Below, piece by piece: positions 12,679 to 12,932 of a DNA stretch of 12,932 nucleotides. The DNA is from an uncultured Oscillospiraceae bacterium. Lineage in GTDB: Bacteria > Bacillota > Clostridia > Oscillospirales > Acutalibacteraceae. The position numbers and the translations under genes are program-made. Where the stretch lies: positions 1-12,932 of the forward strand of contig CAUDRD010000018.1 in NCBI GenBank assembly GCA_958451705.1, written 5' to 3'. The notes beneath the pieces are model-generated. The model made no database searches. It had not been told where the DNA came from and worked only from the letters and a program-made list of their open reading frames with translations. How positions within the stretch are numbered: the stretch's first letter is position 1; each line of letters opens with the position of its first letter.

Positions 12679-12932
12679 TTATTCCATTTCCTTGAGTACA
12701 AGGGTGATGTGCGATGTTCTCTTATTGATGCGGAAAGCACGTCCCTGTGCTCTGGGTCTGATACGCTTGAGGATTGGTCCGGGACAAGCGTAGCACTCTG
12801 CAACATAAAGTCTGTTGGGATCCATGTTATGGTTTGTTTCCGCATTTGACATTGCAGATTTTAAAAGTTTCTCAAGCACTTCACAAGCAGCCTTGGGCGT
12901 GTGCTTTAGTATTGCCAAGGCTATATCTGCAT
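12679..12932 (-). CDS. rplV: 50S ribosomal protein L22 (5' end outside window)
   Basis: L22 lines the polypeptide exit tunnel with a long beta hairpin and contacts all domains of 23S rRNA. Only the C-terminal 83 complete codons are present; the frame continues past the right edge. The visible part includes ILKHTPKAACEVLEKLLKS and the family signature RPRAQGRAFRINKRTSHI. It contains the hairpin region where macrolide-resistance changes map in other bacteria. It lies directly before rpsC, as expected. Confidence 0.96.
   Translation of the reverse strand, partial: ADIALAILKHTPKAACEVLEKLLKSAMSNAETNHNMDPNRLYVAECYACPGPILKRIRPRAQGRAFRINKRTSHITLVLKEME

Overview
The window is one uninterrupted stretch of the bacterial ribosomal-protein superoperon (distal S10 operon, then spc, then alpha), all on the minus strand, so transcription runs from the right edge to the left. 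In transcription order: rplV (5' end outside the window), rpsC, rplP, rpmC, rpsQ, rplN, rplX, rplE, rpsZ (type Z S14), rpsH, rplF, rplR, rpsE, rpmD, rplO, secY, adk, map, a small KOW-domain protein gene, infA, rpmJ, rpsM, rpsK, rpsD, rpoA, rplQ. A hairpin that looks like an intrinsic terminator follows rplQ, and then comes the 5' part of an RluA-family pseudouridine synthase gene that runs off the left edge. That makes 27 protein genes; rpmJ and rpmD are very short ones. No tRNA, rRNA, mobile element, CRISPR array or plus-strand gene was found.

The organism is most likely a Firmicute of class Clostridia, perhaps a gut Ruminococcus/Oscillospiraceae-type lineage. Supporting signs: strong AGGAGG ribosome binding sites before almost every gene, four-cysteine type Z S14, adenylate kinase with a four-cysteine lid, a KOW gene between map and infA, and rpsD inside the alpha cluster (Bacillus carries it elsewhere). 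The genus is a guess.

The genes supply large- and small-subunit ribosomal proteins, initiation factor IF-1, the RNA polymerase alpha subunit, the SecY translocon channel, adenylate kinase and methionine aminopeptidase. Together they couple ribosome production to transcription, secretion, nucleotide balance and N-terminal processing of new proteins. Gaps are nearly all under 40 bases, two junctions are TAATG overlaps, and several stop codons lie inside the next gene's Shine-Dalgarno sequence. I see no internal promoter, so the set is probably co-transcribed from a promoter to the right of the window.

I did not find an undescribed system: this is a conserved housekeeping locus. The points most worth a second look are the 75-base rpsD-rpoA gap (small hairpins and a second in-frame rpoA start with its own ribosome binding site), the poorly understood KOW protein, five non-ATG starts in core genes, and the pseudouridine synthase placed directly after rplQ.
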